Below are positions 1-13,793 of a DNA stretch of 64,000 nucleotides, piece after piece; position 1 is the stretch's first letter; each line of letters starts with the position of its first letter. The position numbers and the translations under genes are program-made. The stretch is from Sordaria brevicollis (Eukaryota; Ascomycota; Sordariomycetes; Sordariales; Sordariaceae), in contig JAUTDP010000013.1 in the NCBI GenBank assembly GCA_033439795.1, positions 1,488,001 to 1,552,000 of the forward strand, given 5' to 3'. The notes below the pieces were generated by a model, which had not been told where the DNA came from, searched no databases, and saw only the letters and a list, made by a program, of their open reading frames with translations.

Positions 1-3000
1 TAAAATTATAAAACCGGTTAAAGGGTAACGTATTAATATTTTCCTAACGGAAATTATTCGTTTATTATTAATATTACCGAAATAATTTTTATTAAATTTA
101 TACGTCGGTCTTTAAAGGTTTATTTACCTTTTTATAGAATTTAATAATATTTTTAAACGTAATCTTATTAATATTAATATTATTAATAATAAAATAACGG
201 TTAATAATTTTTTTGTAAATTTAAAAATTAGAAATATCGCTTATAAATATAATTAAAATAGAAATTTTAATTACTTTAATAATTTCCTTACTTTTAATAC
301 TATAAAGTATATCGATTTAAGTATAATAATTATTACTAAAGAACCTTTTATAATAAATTACTTTACTATCTATAATATTTCTAATTATATTAACCGTAAA
401 ATTATCGCTAATTACGTTTAAGGTTAAAATACCTTTTTTTTCCGTTATTTTATCCTCGTCTATTATACGTTAAATATTTTTTACTATATTTACCCTTATT
501 ATATAAATAATTTAAAATTTATATTTTTCGGCGAATTAATTAAATATAATTATTAAGAACTCCTTAATATTAATTAAATCGAAAAGTCCTTTAAAAATAT
601 AATAAAAACAAACCGATATTCAATAATTAAAAAAAAAAATAGATACTCCTCTAATTAAATAATATAATACAAAAATCATACGTAGTAGGGGAAGGGGGTA
701 ATAACGTATTATAATTGTTAATATAAAAATTTAACTCCTAATAACCTTATTAATAAAAATTATACCTATGTTATTAACGACCTTCTATTTAAATCTATTA
801 AAACGTTAATAAACGGCGTATTTAACGATCGCGGAAATAAAAATCCAATAAATGGCTTCCAATAATAAAACGGGAGTATTAAATTCTCCCTTATTAAGGA
901 CGTCTAAAATAAAAGGTTTTTAATATATTAATCGCATCTTAAAAAAATTCTTAAAAATAATAACGGAGGGTATACCGTTTAAAATAATAATTAAAGGCGT
1001 ATTAATATTATATTTACGTAACAATAATATATAATATAAATAATAGGGTATTCCTAAAGGAAAATAACTATATTATTTATAAGTAAAGCTAAAAATAAAG
1101 CGATTACTAAATTAATCGATATTAAGGGCGTAATAAATTAACTACAAATATCCGAAAATAATAGGGTTATTTTCTACAAAATGGTAAATAAAAAAATTAA
1201 TAAATTCGTAATATACGCCAATATTCATAATTAAGCGATTAAAATACGTAATATTCCCTTTCATTTAATTATTAACGATATAAAAGTTTAAAGAATTAGA
1301 ATTTAAAAATTAAAAAATTATTACGTAAAATAAAACGATAATTAATAAACTCTAACATAATATAACCGCTATTAACGAATATAGTATAGTACATTTTACG
1401 CGGTCTATAAAATAAGTAAATAAAAAGATTTGATAAATTAAAATATTTATAATAGCTATTTATAGAAAATTTATTAATCTTAATAATTTTAAATTTAACT
1501 ATAAGAATATTCTTCAATTATCTTCTTCCTTACTTATATTTAATAAACGTTAGCCTCTAATTATAATTTAAATAGGAAGCTATATATTTCCTTAACTATT
1601 AATAGAACCATTCTCGTTACTTATAACCGGGCCTACGAAACTGTAAAAATATATAGGGGTAAAGTAATAAATAAACTATTATTATAATATAAAATAATTA
1701 AGAGCCGGGGTACTAAGAGCGGGAATATTTATAATATTAATATTATAATAATTATATTAATTATATCCATATTAACCTTAGGCGGAGCACTATTATTAAC
1801 TACTATTATTATTATTATTTTTTTCCTTCTCCTTTTTATCCTTTTTTTCTTTCTTCTCCTTTTCTCTCTCCTTACGTAATTTGCACTCGGGCACCTCCTT
1901 TTTAAACCAAATACAACCCTTACACTCGGTAAAAAAAAAACTTTTACGATTATAGTAAGTATAAATACCAATCTTTATATAATATTAGAATATATCGTTA
2001 TCGATTATATAAAAAATCTAAACGTCGGAGGCGGATATAAAATCGAAATTTATAATAATACCACCCTCGTTAATAATAAATTCGGGAATAAAACCGTTTA
2101 TATTATTAAAAACGGAATTAAAACCAATAATAAGGTTACTAATATTAAATTTATAATAAGGGTTAATAATCTTATTATACTAATCCTTCTATTCGAATTA
2201 TTTAACGAAATCGCAAATTATCTCAAATTATTCGTTAAATTTATTATCTTTAAACTAAAGGCGTTATAAAATAATAACGTTATGAAAACACTCGGTCAAA
2301 TATTAATAAAAATAATAAATTTTTATATTATTATTAAATTAATAACGTTCGATAATAATAATAAATTTCTCCTCAAAATTAAATTATTTTATTTTATTTA
2401 TTTTTAAATCCTCGAATTTATAATAAATTTAAATTATAATATCGACGTTATTATATTTATTAATTATCTATTTAAATAAATCGAAGGTAATAGACTATTT
2501 AACTAATTTACTAAATAAAATTTTAATAAATTCGAATTCAATTACTTCCTAAAATTTACTACAAAAGGAACGGGAAATTAAAAAAAATTTAATATCTTCG
2601 GTCTTAAAAGCGGAAAACTCATCTTTAAAAGCGAATAAAATATTAATATACTATTAATAAAATTTAATAATTCTTTTAAGAATTTTATTAATACTATCGA
2701 AAACGGGGGAAATAATAATACGCAATACCGATTTATAACTACTACCGCTATTACCTCTAACTAAGTCGTTAATAATTATATTATTAAATTTAGATTCAAA
2801 ATTATTAAAATTAGAATTATTATCGTTATTATTATTAAATAAAGGTATAAACGTAAAATCGGTAAATTTAAATAAATACTAGCGAAAATCGTTAATTATT
2901 TTTTAATATTTAATTATCTCGTATTTAATCGCATTTTAAAAATTAACCTTAAAATCGGAATAATACTTCTAAACGTCGAATAAACTTTATTAAAGGGCAA

Positions 3001-3790
3001 TTAAACGAATTTAAAAATTATTAACAATATTATTATATTAAAAAACAACGTTAACGAAAACCTATTATTAAACGTCGTACTAAATTTATTATTTAATAAC
3101 GGCGTCCGAAAGCTAAAAGGTATAATTAATTTAAAAATCGCGAAATTAATATTAAAAATCGTATTAATCTAATCCTTATCTTAAATTAAAATACGGAATT
3201 AATCGAAATCCTAACGCAACTAATTATTCTCGTCCTCGGATTATTAAAAATCCTCTTTAATATTTTAAAATTCAACGGCAATAAAAATAATATTAAATTA
3301 TATAAAGCGGGCAAACGTATAAACGACGGTTAAAAACGTAAAATAATTACCTAAATTAAGAATTTAAATAATAAAAACCGGGATAATAATAAAATTATTA
3401 CTAAACGTATAAATAATATTAGTAAATTAATCCCAAAACTTAATATTATAAAGGTTAACGTTTCTAATTTCAAAAAATAATATTATAAAGGTTAACGTTT
3501 CTAATTTCAAAAAATATAATAGCCGCAACGAAAGTATTAATAATTATAATAAGGATTAAATCGAATATTAATCGCTTAAATTAATATATTTTAATAAATA
3601 TAAAGGAAAAAAGAATACGAACGACTATAATAATAATATTCATTTTAGTAATTACTTAATTCGAATTAACCGTAGGGCTATTACTAAAACGTTAACCGCT
3701 AAAAAAACGAATCTTAATATTAATTAATATAATTAACGATTAATCTTCCTCGAAAATTACGCGCGCAGCGTTAAAAAAAGTATAATAAAT
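1..3790 (-). pseudogene. RIPed body of LTR element D (partial)
   Basis: This AT-rich stretch lies directly inside the LTR at 3791-4076 and runs off the left window edge. No reverse transcriptase motif could be recognised. On the minus strand near 1780-1960 there are paired cysteines followed by a Lys/Glu-rich run, but it is low in complexity and proves nothing. Assignment to element D rests on adjacency to the LTR and on the direction of its mutation gradient (spared edge on the right, mutated edge on the left). Orientation is inferred by analogy with the related LTR of element F. The element class is unproven. Confidence 0.5.
3441..3514. repeat. Perfect 37-bp tandem duplication
   Basis: Two head-to-tail identical copies of a 37-bp unit lie at 3441-3477 and 3478-3514, within heavily RIPed sequence. 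Identity of both copies suggests the duplication arose after the mutations were fixed. Confidence 0.85.
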
Positions 3791-4076
3791 TATTAAAAAA
3801 TAGTATTAATACTATTAAATATATAATAAAATATATATTATTATACGAAAGAAGGGAAGGGAGAAGTATATATAGAAGATTGGATATATAGGCGCGAGCC
3901 CATACCCTAATCCGTACGCACCCACGTAATACTATACATAACTATAAGTAATTAAATTTGGACTATATCGAGCTATAGTATGCGTGCTATAATCGGGAAT
4001 AGTCGCTGGGGATCTGGGCACCTATATAGGTGGTCAGTGCGTATACCGGGTATAGCACAGGTATAATCCTGTAACA
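3791..4076 (-). repeat. LTR of element D (286 bp)
   Basis: Read on the minus strand this is the same 286-bp LTR as the lone LTR at 26966-27251, with identical length. Its right part (about 3890-4076) is nearly unmutated and ends in CCTGTAACA. Its left part (3791-3890) is strongly A/T-converted, for example TATTAAAAA opposite TATCAAGGG in the reverse complement of the lone copy. The sequence just right of it, GCTAA, matches ATTAA at the corresponding place in the right LTR of element A, which places D inside A's left LTR. Confidence 0.85.
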
Positions 4077-4350
4077 GCTAAGAAAGCCTAGGGGGACCCG
4101 CACAACTAGGGTATAATAACCGAGGACGACGGATAAGATAGCGGATAAAATAAGGATAATAGGATATAATATAAAGGAAAGGATTTCGGAGTCCGGGCGC
4201 CGACCGTTTTAGACCTATAGGGAAGTGTATAAATATAAAAGAGGATAATTCTTAATTAAAGATTTATATTTAATTAAATTAAAATCTTTTTCCTAAAATA
4301 AATTTATTTTATACAATTTGCTCTTACCCTTTCGTATTTATAATTTTATA
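4077..4350 (+). repeat. Left LTR of element A (5' truncated)
   Basis: Aligns with 40242-40527 from GCTAAG (ATTAAG in the right copy) to the terminal ...TTTTATA (TTTTACA in the right copy). Both share a CGGAGTCCGGGCGCCGACCG core. The first dozen bases, TGTAAGGG and onward in the right LTR, are missing here because element D abuts. Confidence 0.88.
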
Positions 4351-4399
4351 ATTCTTTAACCTTTATAATTCTATTAACGAAGGTTATAAATATAATTAA

Positions 4400-7300
4400 T
4401 ACGCGTAAGGAAAATTCGTACGGAAAAGGCGTTATTAACTTTCGTTATAAAAATAGCGTAAATTCGATATAAGAGACGTATAATTATTTATATATTATTA
4501 ATAACATAATTAAAGATCCCGCCGATAAGGAGGTTATTAATAAATATAGGGAAGACGATTACGAAATAGCGTTTTATAAACCCGAATATAATATTATTTA
4601 AGAAAATTCTAGCGATAAATATAATAATATTCGCGATAATAAATTATAACCCAAATTTATATTACGTAAAGAGTTTAAAAGTAATTTTAAATAAGAAATT
4701 TAAATACGGGTTAAAGAGCGGTATTTAATAGAAAATTCGCGTACTTTTAATCGTTATTATTTTGGAATTTTTATTAATAAAGGGAATATTATATTAATAA
4801 GGCGGAATAAAAATTATAATCGGAATTTTGTTAAGGTAAGAGCTTTTTAAAATTTAATTAGCGTAATTACTCCTTATCTATATATAATTATGTATTAAAC
4901 AAATATTTTTAATTTTATTTTTATTCTTACATTCGTTTTCGTTCCCGGTTTTATATCCGGTTTTATTCCCAAACTTATTCCCGCCCCTATCCGCTTAATC
5001 TAATCGATCTAACTATTTTAGTAACCTTTCCTCCGCGTAAGAATATTATAAATAATAAATATCCCGTAAATATATGCGCGTAAAGCGGCGTAAATATTAA
5101 AAATTTATAGAAATAATATTATAATTTTTATAAATAATATTATAATTTATATAGAAAACCATTAATTAAAGAAATAAGGAATCTTATTTGCGCCCCCCTA
5201 TATATAACGTTTATAAATTAATAACGAATAATATAAATATTAAAATCGAAGATTAAATCGACGGTATCGAAGATAATAATTAAATTTATAAGAATATTAA
5301 TATTTATTAATTTATTTAATAGGCCCTTTTTAAGGCCGATAATTTTATAATTATATTATAGCGTATATATTCTATTACTTTCTTCGACGATAAGGGGTAA
5401 AAGCGATCCGCGATATAGGAAGAATTTTTAGGATTTATTTATAAAGAATATATTACCCCCGAAATTTACGAATTCGATATTAAAAAATAATTATTCTTTA
5501 TATATTAAAACGATAATAAAAATTTATAGAAATTATAGGATTAATATTAATATAATTATTAATAATTTGGTAAAAATATCGTTATAAATAAATAATCGGT
5601 ATACGATTTCTTCTTCTAATTAAAAAAAGATGTGCGCAATTATTTTTATATATATTAAATCCTTATTAATAACTTAATAGAAATTATTTCGAAAGTAATA
5701 AATCAATAAATTAAATTTAAAAATAAAAAATAAACCCCGAAGGACGAATTAAGTAGAGGCCGTTATAATAAACGGTTTTTGCGTTATAAAAAGTCTTCGA
5801 ATAATAAATATTCTAATTATAATAAAGATTATAATTAAAATTATAATTAGGATTATAATTAAGATCGCAATTCCGGAAGGCGTAAAAGTTATAAAAGAGA
5901 ATAATCCTTTAATAAATTGAATAAGAGTAATAACGAATCCGGCCTAAATTATTATAATTATAGAAATAAAGGATATTATATTCGTAATTATATAAAATAT
6001 AAAAAAATAAATAATTAAAACCGATTAAGAGAGAAAGTTATTATTTAAAGCGTAATTATGAAATAAAATATTAAACGTAATAATAATAAAAAAGATAATT
6101 ATATTTTAGATACCGAAGAATTAGTAAAAGGTTAAACTCCGTAGAAAAGCCGTCGTTTAATAGGGCTAATAATTTTAAAACGGTTAAAAGAAACGGGTTA
6201 GGTAAAATTTCTATAATATTAATTACGTTAAAGGGTCGTCGATGAGAAAAATATATAAATTTAAATTTAGGAGTAGAAATCAATATTATATATAAGAATT
6301 TTATAAAGAAATATAAATTTAAAAAAATAAAAACCGGTATTTTATTTATTTTAATAAGTGCGAATAATAGAGAAATGCGTTATTACGGAGCGTATAAATT
6401 AATATTTATTTTAAAGGACCGGAAGGGTTAAGAAAGAAAATTTATTTAATTATTCTATACAATCCTGAGAAATAGTCGGATATTATGATTATTATTATTT
6501 ATACCGGGTATAAATTTTAAAAATATTATTATATATATTAATAATAACGAATTTAAATTTAAAGGGGTATTCTTTATTAATCTTATAATTTTCGTACGTA
6601 AAGTAATATATAATAACTGAATTTATATTATTAATTTGATTTTAATATATGATTTATTGGAAATAAATTTTAAAAACGTAAACGAAGATAAAGAGCCGCT
6701 TAAAAACGCGGCGGATAATATCCCCTTAGCGTTAAAAGGGTTTAAAAATATATTTTCCGAAGAAAAGGTTAAAGCGTTACTATAATTACCGGATATTAAA
6801 TATAAAATTGTCTTTAAGGAAAGAGAGGAGGTATTTAATATTTTTATTTATTTTCTATTTATTATATAATATAAAACGTTATACGAATATTTAGAAGAGA
6901 ATATACAAATTGGTTATATTTATTACTTTTAAAAATTTATTAGAGTATTAATTTTATTTATATTTAAGAAGGATAATACGTTATAATTATATATCGATTA
7001 TTAGGGATTGAATAAAATTATTATTAAAAATCGATATCCGTTATTATTAATTAGCGAATTAATAAATTGAGTAATCGGCGTTAAAGTATTTTCTAAGGTT
7101 AATTTGCGCGAAGTATATTATTAAATCCGAATTAAAGAAGGGGATTAGTAAAAAATTATTTTTAAAATACGGTATAATTATTTCGAATATATATTAATAC
7201 CGTTCGGGTTTATAAACGTATTTATTATATTTTAAATATATATATATAAAATATTTGTAGGATTTATTAACTGTATTTACGTAATATATTTTAATAATAT

Positions 7301-8243
7301 TTTAATTTATTCGAATTTTAAGGAGGAATATAGAGAATATTTCCGTTTAATTTTCGAATATTTATACATTATTTAACTTTTTATAAAGGTATTTAAATAC
7401 GAATTTTATAAAGATTACGTCGATTTCTTCGGTTATTAAATTATAATAGAAGGGGTAATAATAGATCCCGAATAGGTAAAAGCGGTTTAGGAATGATTAA
7501 TACCCGAATCCTTTTATAATATTTAAATATTTTTAAAATTTATTAATTTTTACCGACGGTTTATATATTAATATTTTTATATAATAGGGTTTATTACCAA
7601 TTTATTAAAGGAGAGTAAGAATAGGCGGAAATTAAGCGTATTCTATTAAATTAAGGAGGTTAATAAAGTGTTTCGGGCTTTAAAGGAAGCGTTTACAACG
7701 GTACCGATTTTTCATTATTAAGATTTAATTAAAAAAATTAAGGTCGAAATAGACGCTTTATAGAAGGCTATTTCGGGATTTTTATTTTAATTTATAAGAG
7801 ATATTTAATACCCTATAGTATTCTTTTTTAAAAAATTAATAAACGTAAAATAACGGTAACATATAGGTTAATAAAAATTATTCGTTATTATAATTAATTT
7901 AAATTATTAAATATATTATTTAAAAGGATTTTTAGAATTATTTATAGTATTTATAGATTATAAAGCGTTAGAAAATATTACAAAATTGCCGGCGAGCGAT
8001 TTACGTAGAAAGTTAGCTCGTTAGGTTTACTAATTATTTTAATTCGATTTCAAAATAAAATATCAATTAAGGAAGACGAATCCGGCGGACGGTTTATTTA
8101 GGAGGTTAAATTATATAAAGGGGGATATAATTTACGGCGACGTTTTATTAACTTTTTAAAGGAAATTGGGTTTTATTTCAGAATTATTAAATATAATTAA
8201 AGAATAATTAAATTTTAAAATTTTATACCGGTATAAAAAGAAA
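4400..8243 (+). pseudogene. Element A gag, reverse transcriptase and RNase H relic
   Basis: Plus-strand translation with many stops still shows family order. Around 5945-6010 a CCHC zinc knuckle reads with tyrosines in place of cysteines (TGT/TGC to TAT). At 7262-7318 the reverse transcriptase catalytic loop reads YFNNILIYS, the form expected of a Gypsy YxDDILIYS box after GAT-to-AAT changes. Around 8070-8110 an ADGLFRR-like RNase H C-terminal motif is kept. The frame breaks at the Mutator-like insertion at 8252 and resumes after 11812. Non-functional. Confidence 0.8.
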
Positions 8244-8251
8244 TTTATAAT

Positions 8252-8301
8252 GAGGAGGACAACTCGCACGTTGGCATTTGTCAACGCACACGTTGGCCCC
8301 A
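8252..8301 (+). repeat. Left terminal inverted repeat of the MULE
   Basis: Begins GAGGAGGACAACTCGCACG and pairs with 11755-11804; only one mismatch was seen (TC versus TT near base 31). The core CGTTGGCATTTGT recurs inside the element at about 8583, a possible sub-terminal repeat. Confidence 0.92.
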
Positions 8302-8869
8302 TTTTTTTCCCCTATATATAACCCGAACCTTGACATTCTGACCGCGACCGCATGTGACCCGCGCCGTCCCTCTACGTACCGCGCCCGCCAAGCTCCCAGA
8401 TTTTAAGCCGTTACGACCGCACTAACTACCCACTTTCGTCTTAGCGCCTAGACTATAATTTATCTAGATTCTAGCGCCTTATCGCATTGCTTCTTATACT
8501 AAACCGCTATTATATATATTACTAATTAATAACCTATTAATCTACTATGTTACGTATTATTAATATTATTAAAGTAAATAAAGCGTTGGCATTTGTTAAT
8601 AGTAGGGAATAATTTATTATTTTTTCCGTACGTTTCCTTAATTAATTACAATTAAAATATCGGATGAAGCGACCTAGCCGACGGGCGTATACGACCGTAG
8701 CCCGCCGCCCATTAATATTAATAATAATCCTAATTCCCCCCTATTGTACCTAATATATTTAAATCTAATACTATTATACTTAATTTTTAAATACTTTTTA
8801 TTATCGAGCCTACTTTAGTGTAATTTATTAATAACGATCCTATAAATTTCGACGATAATAAAAATTATA

Positions 8870-10600
8870 CCGCCGACGAATTTAATAACGGCGACGATAA
8901 TAATAGCGTTTATAATTTTACTCTATTATTTATATTTATATTACTTTTTTCTATTTTTACTACTAAATTTAATAATATAAATAAAATTTCAAACGCTGTT
9001 AATAATTAGGTTATTACTAATAATTATAATATAAAGAGGTATTACAATATTAATATTATTAAAAATCTTAATTATTTTAAAATTGATTTTTATTATCTTT
9101 ATAACCTAATCCGATTATTAAAAGCCTACTTATATAAAACCTTTACTATTAAATAAAATTACTTATAATAGGGTAATATTAAAACCTTTATTACTAACGA
9201 CCGTAAATAGACTTTCGAATTTAAAAATAAGTACGAACTTTATAACCACCCTCCTTTTAATATATTTATATTAATTAAAAAGGTATTTAAAAAATAATAT
9301 ACCGCCTTCGTTATTAAATATTTAAATCGCCCTATTATAATTAATCGCGAAATTCTAAAAGAATTACGTAGAAAGTTTCCGGGCTTATAATTTACCCGTA
9401 AATAATTTAAATTATTACATTATAAAGTTAAAAAATAAGTTCGAATAGGGTATAACCTATTCTATATTATTAAAAAAATATTCGACGATTATAAAATCTA
9501 TTACAAGATATTATAGAAGGATAAAGAATATATTAAATTTCGTAATCTCTTTTAAAATAACCTATAATTTAAATAATAATAAAAACGCTATCCTACCGTA
9601 TAAATATATAATAATACGTATAAAACCAATAATAAAGGCCTTACTTTCTTTTAAATTATTAATATAAATGGCGTTAGCTCTATTTTTTTTTACGCCTTTA
9701 GTATTATCGATATTAAATAATAGGAGGGTTTTAATTAGTTAATAGACCGTATAAACGAATATAAATGATGAATTGGCGTTAAGAAGCTATTTATTATTAT
9801 TATAGATTTTAACAACGTAATAAAAGCTATAATAAAGAGGGTATATCCTATAATTAAACTCTACTTCTATATTTTTTATATTAATAAGAACGTAATCCTT
9901 AAAATTAAATAACGTTGGGATAAGAATATTACCGCCGAAATTACCCGAATTGCCGCCATAATATCCGTTATATAAATCGACCGGGAAATATCGGTATCAA
10001 ATTAACGTAATTATTATAATAATATTAAAAGTAGTATATAAGAGTTAGAATAATTAAATAATAAAAACGAAGAGGTAGTTAATTAATTTAACCGTTTAAT
10101 ATATAGTGCAAATAATATTGGCTTAATATTATAAGAGGTAGAATATAATAGGAAAAATATATACGACCTTTAGAAATATATTATTTACATTCGTATTTAT
10201 AAAAATTTTATTACCGTTTACAAGAGGTTTAAAACCTTCTTCCCGCAATAAATAACAATTTTAAAATATTTTAAAAATATGTATATACCCTTTAAACGAA
10301 AGTAGGTTACCTATTTCGTTAATAAAACCCTTAATTTTAAATATCGTATTATATTTTTGATTGAATTTCTAAACCGTTATTTTAAAACCTTTATTATTAT
10401 TAATATATATACTTATATTTACGCTTATATTAAAGTATATATATTAATTATATTATATTATTTTTTTAAGAAATATATTTATCAATTACGTTATTACCTA
10501 AAATTTCGAAATAGTAACAATTATAAAAAATTGTATCGACGAATATTATTTCGACGAGCGGCGCCTTATATAACGAAAGTATATAAGATAGGCATAGCTT
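8870..10600 (+). pseudogene. MULE transposase relic
   Basis: Plus-strand translation near 9780-9960 reads, through stops, an acidic IIDFNN stretch, then a VYP motif about a dozen residues on, then an aromatic/His-like segment followed by INKNV. This spacing resembles the second catalytic Asp, the VFP motif and the C-x-WHI-x-KNV segment of MULE transposases, with Cys, Trp and His codons changed by C-to-T and G-to-A. The frame is broken many times. An 81-codon open stretch at 10357-10602 probably belongs to the C-terminal part or is chance. Assignment to the MULE family is moderate, from remembered family motifs. Confidence 0.6.
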
Positions 10601-11754
10601 AGAAATACGCCATATAAAATATTTAAAAAGGCTTTAAAAATAATTATATACTAATATTATATAATATTAGGTACAATCCCTACGGATAATATTCCCTTCC
10701 TTAACCCCCTCTTTAATTATATATATAAATTTACCGTATAAATAGACATCCCCTATTTATATATAATTTTAGAAAGAAAGTTCGACCGATATATACTATT
10801 ATAATTTATTAAAAAAAAATTTCATCCATTTTAATAATTTAAAAGGAATTTTTTTAATAATAATTAATATTTACAATATTAAGAGTTCGACCGTATTAAG
10901 AAACTTAGAAATCGATTTCGTTATACTACTTCATTTATTTTTAATTTTAACGTTCCCCGATTAATTACGCTAATTAATATTTAAATAATATACTCTCCTT
11001 CGATTATACTTATTCAATTCCAAATTAAAATATTACGAAATTGCCCACGCCTTATACCCAATCGGAATAAATAACTTAAACCCAATTAAAACCGTACTAC
11101 CTCGATACGAGCTATACTGTTAACTTAGCGAAATATATTAATATAGGAAGGTATTAATTTAAAAATAAAAAATAACGCCGATCGCCGCTAATCCTAAATT
11201 AGTATATAGATAAGAGAAAGGGGTCGCCCTTATAATAATATTAATAAAGGTAGAAAAAGAGGAAAAAAGGGAAGCAAAACTTTACGGGGTAGAGGAAATA
11301 TAATAAAGGGAAATAATACGCTAGCGAACATTCTAATTAATATACAAAATAATTGGCGTAGCGCACGTATTACTAATATTCAAAATTAATAAAAAGAGGC
11401 TCTCTAACGCTCTCTAATACTCCCTAGCACTTATTAACAACCAAATTAATCGATTCTAGACTAAAAAATATATAAAATAAATAGATAATTAATATATAGA
11501 TTAATATCAGAATGCGACTGCGATTAGCGTAAGTAATTGTATTCAATTAAGAGCGATTAATTGAGCGGCAATATGAAAATTTACGACCGTAGCGCTAAAG
11601 CCCCTGTAATTGCGCTATAAGGGGGTATTATAAATCTAGACTATTGCATGCGGTCGCTTCCGTCCCATAACAAGTCACGAAATAATGTAATGCGCCGTTT
11701 TAGCGCGGAAACTTTGCGAAATTTTCGAAAGAATACTTCTAGTACTTCGGGAGG

Positions 11755-11804
11755 TGGGGCCAACGTGTGCGTTAACAAATGCCAACGTGCGAGTTGTCCT
11801 CCTC
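11755..11804 (-). repeat. Right terminal inverted repeat of the MULE
   Basis: Reverse complement of 8252-8301, ending GAGTTGTCCTCCTC and followed directly by the second TTTATAAT target-site copy. Confidence 0.92.
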
Positions 11805-11812
11805 TTTATAAT

Positions 11813-13780
11813 TTATATTTTTATTAAATAAATTCGACGAATAATGTAATTTATTATTATTATAAACGATATTTTATTAATATAGTTAATAAAAGGAATA
11901 TTCTTTTAAATTTTATTACGTAAAGTCGTAAAGAAAATAATATATTGAAAAATCTTTTAAATATTTTTAGCGAATTAGGAATTTTATATTATTATAAAGG
12001 GATTTTAATTTAGGGATTTAAATTTAGCCAAATAGGTAATAGTTATTTAATTGAAAGGGATTATAATCGGGGAATATAAATTAAATAATTAAAGGGTTTT
12101 TTACTTTGAAAAATAATTAATAATTTTTAAGAAAGGATTATTTTATAAGGAGATTTTATACTTTTATTACGATAATTTATAGGCCGACTATATAAGTACG
12201 TTTAAAACCTTAGAATTTATTAAAAGGAAGTTCTATTAAAAGGGTTTTATATAAAACGTTTAAAAATACATTATGAAGTACGAATTATATTAGGGGATTC
12301 AAAGACCCCGATACCGATTTTATAAAAATTTTTAATTTTTATTAATACCCGAATAATTTTTTTAAGAAATTAATATTAATTTTATTACCGGCTTTCTATT
12401 AAATTAAAAGGTTAATAGAAAAATATATAACGTTACTTTAATAATTATGACTAATTTTTTAAAATAATTTTATTTATATTCATTATTAAAACGTTTAATA
12501 TAATTTTTATAGCGTCCTTATTATATAAGTACGTAGAGTACTAGTTCGGTTTATTTTTAGGAATTATAAATAATAAGGATAAATTACTTAATAATAAATT
12601 TTAAAAGGAATTTATTAAAATGCGCAAGATTTTGCGAAAATTATTTATTATATTTTATTTATAAACGGATAGGTAGACGGAACGTTTATATTAAATTATT
12701 AAAAAGATTTTACGTATTTAAACTTTAAAAGGCGATCTTATACTTTAAAATAAAGAATTCCCGGACATAAAGTTTATATATAATAATTTTATATATATAA
12801 TTATAAAGGTTTCGCTATTTAAAGTTTTATACAATTCTTATTTATATATAATCGAATATATCGAAGAGCGAAATCCTATTAAAATTTAAAGCGTAAAAGA
12901 GCGATTACGGAAATTAAAGGAAATTTATAAAATAATATAATATTATTAGAATTAAATAATAGAAATATGGAAGAAGGGGTATAATAAAAAATATACGCCG
13001 ATTAAATTTTAATTAAATAATATTATAGGCTTATTAATTAAAAGTTTCCGATTTAAAAATAGGAAATTAGTATTTACGTATATTAAAGTTAAAATTTGGA
13101 AGAGAATTAGCTCTTAAATATATTAAATAATTTTATCAATATAATATAATTGAATATATAACGTCTTTTTAATTAATTTATGAAAATTTTAAAAGAGTAG
13201 AGAAGATGGAGATTACAAAATATTATTACTAGAATTATATAATAAATAAAAAGAATAAAAAGTTCAAAAAATTGTAAATTATTAAAGAGTAGGTATATAT
13301 TAAAGGTTTTTAATTAAATAGGTAAAATAGCCCGTAGAGTATGATATTTAAAAATTTAAAAAGTATTTCGCAAATACGTAAAAGGCGTTCTTTAAATATT
13401 AAAAAGTTAAATAAAAGTATTATAAGAAATAGAATAATTAATATAAATAATATAATAAAATAAATTATTTTACAATTATAAAGAATAATAAGCACTGAAT
13501 ATAATATAAAATATTTATATATAAAATTTAATAAGTAAATAATTATTATATACCTTAACGGGGATAGGAATTAAGAATTTATTTATTAATAAGAAAAGAA
13601 ATATTATTACCGGCGAAAAATTTATATAATAATATAAATTAATTGTAGTTTATATTAGAAATAAAGTATTTAGGGATTAGTAATTTAATTTCCAATATTT
13701 TAATATAATATTAATTAGGAAGTAATTACCCCGAGCCGCGAATTAAAATTACGAGGAATTTAAAGAATCCGAATATTAAG
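11813..13780 (+). pseudogene. Element A integrase region relic
   Basis: Continues the pol frame of element A after the MULE. Plus-strand translation around 12370-12480 reads DFITGF...N-x-TLIIMTNFLK, matching the integrase core segment DFITGLP...LVVVDRFTK with RIP-type changes. Downstream sequence is degenerate and stops at the AAGAG site where element B inserted. Confidence 0.7.
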
Positions 13781-13793
13781 ACCGGAAGAAGAG

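Larger units (their letters stand above)
8252..11804 (+). mobile_element. Mutator-like (MULE) DNA transposon, RIPed inside, ends intact
   Basis: A 3,553-bp element bounded by near-perfect 50-bp terminal inverted repeats and flanked by an exact 8-bp direct repeat TTTATAAT (8244-8251 and 11805-11812). It interrupts the pol gene of element A. Short inverted ends plus an 8-bp TSD fit Mutator-like or hAT elements. The relic transposase has the MULE arrangement, so MULE is preferred. The outermost 200-300 bp on each side are GC-balanced and look unmutated, while the interior is heavily A/T-converted. Confidence 0.85.

Noticed and set aside
1729..1971. 80-codon minus-strand frame with a Lys/Arg-rich run
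   Set aside because: Low-complexity product of a polypyrimidine stretch in RIPed DNA; no family recognised.
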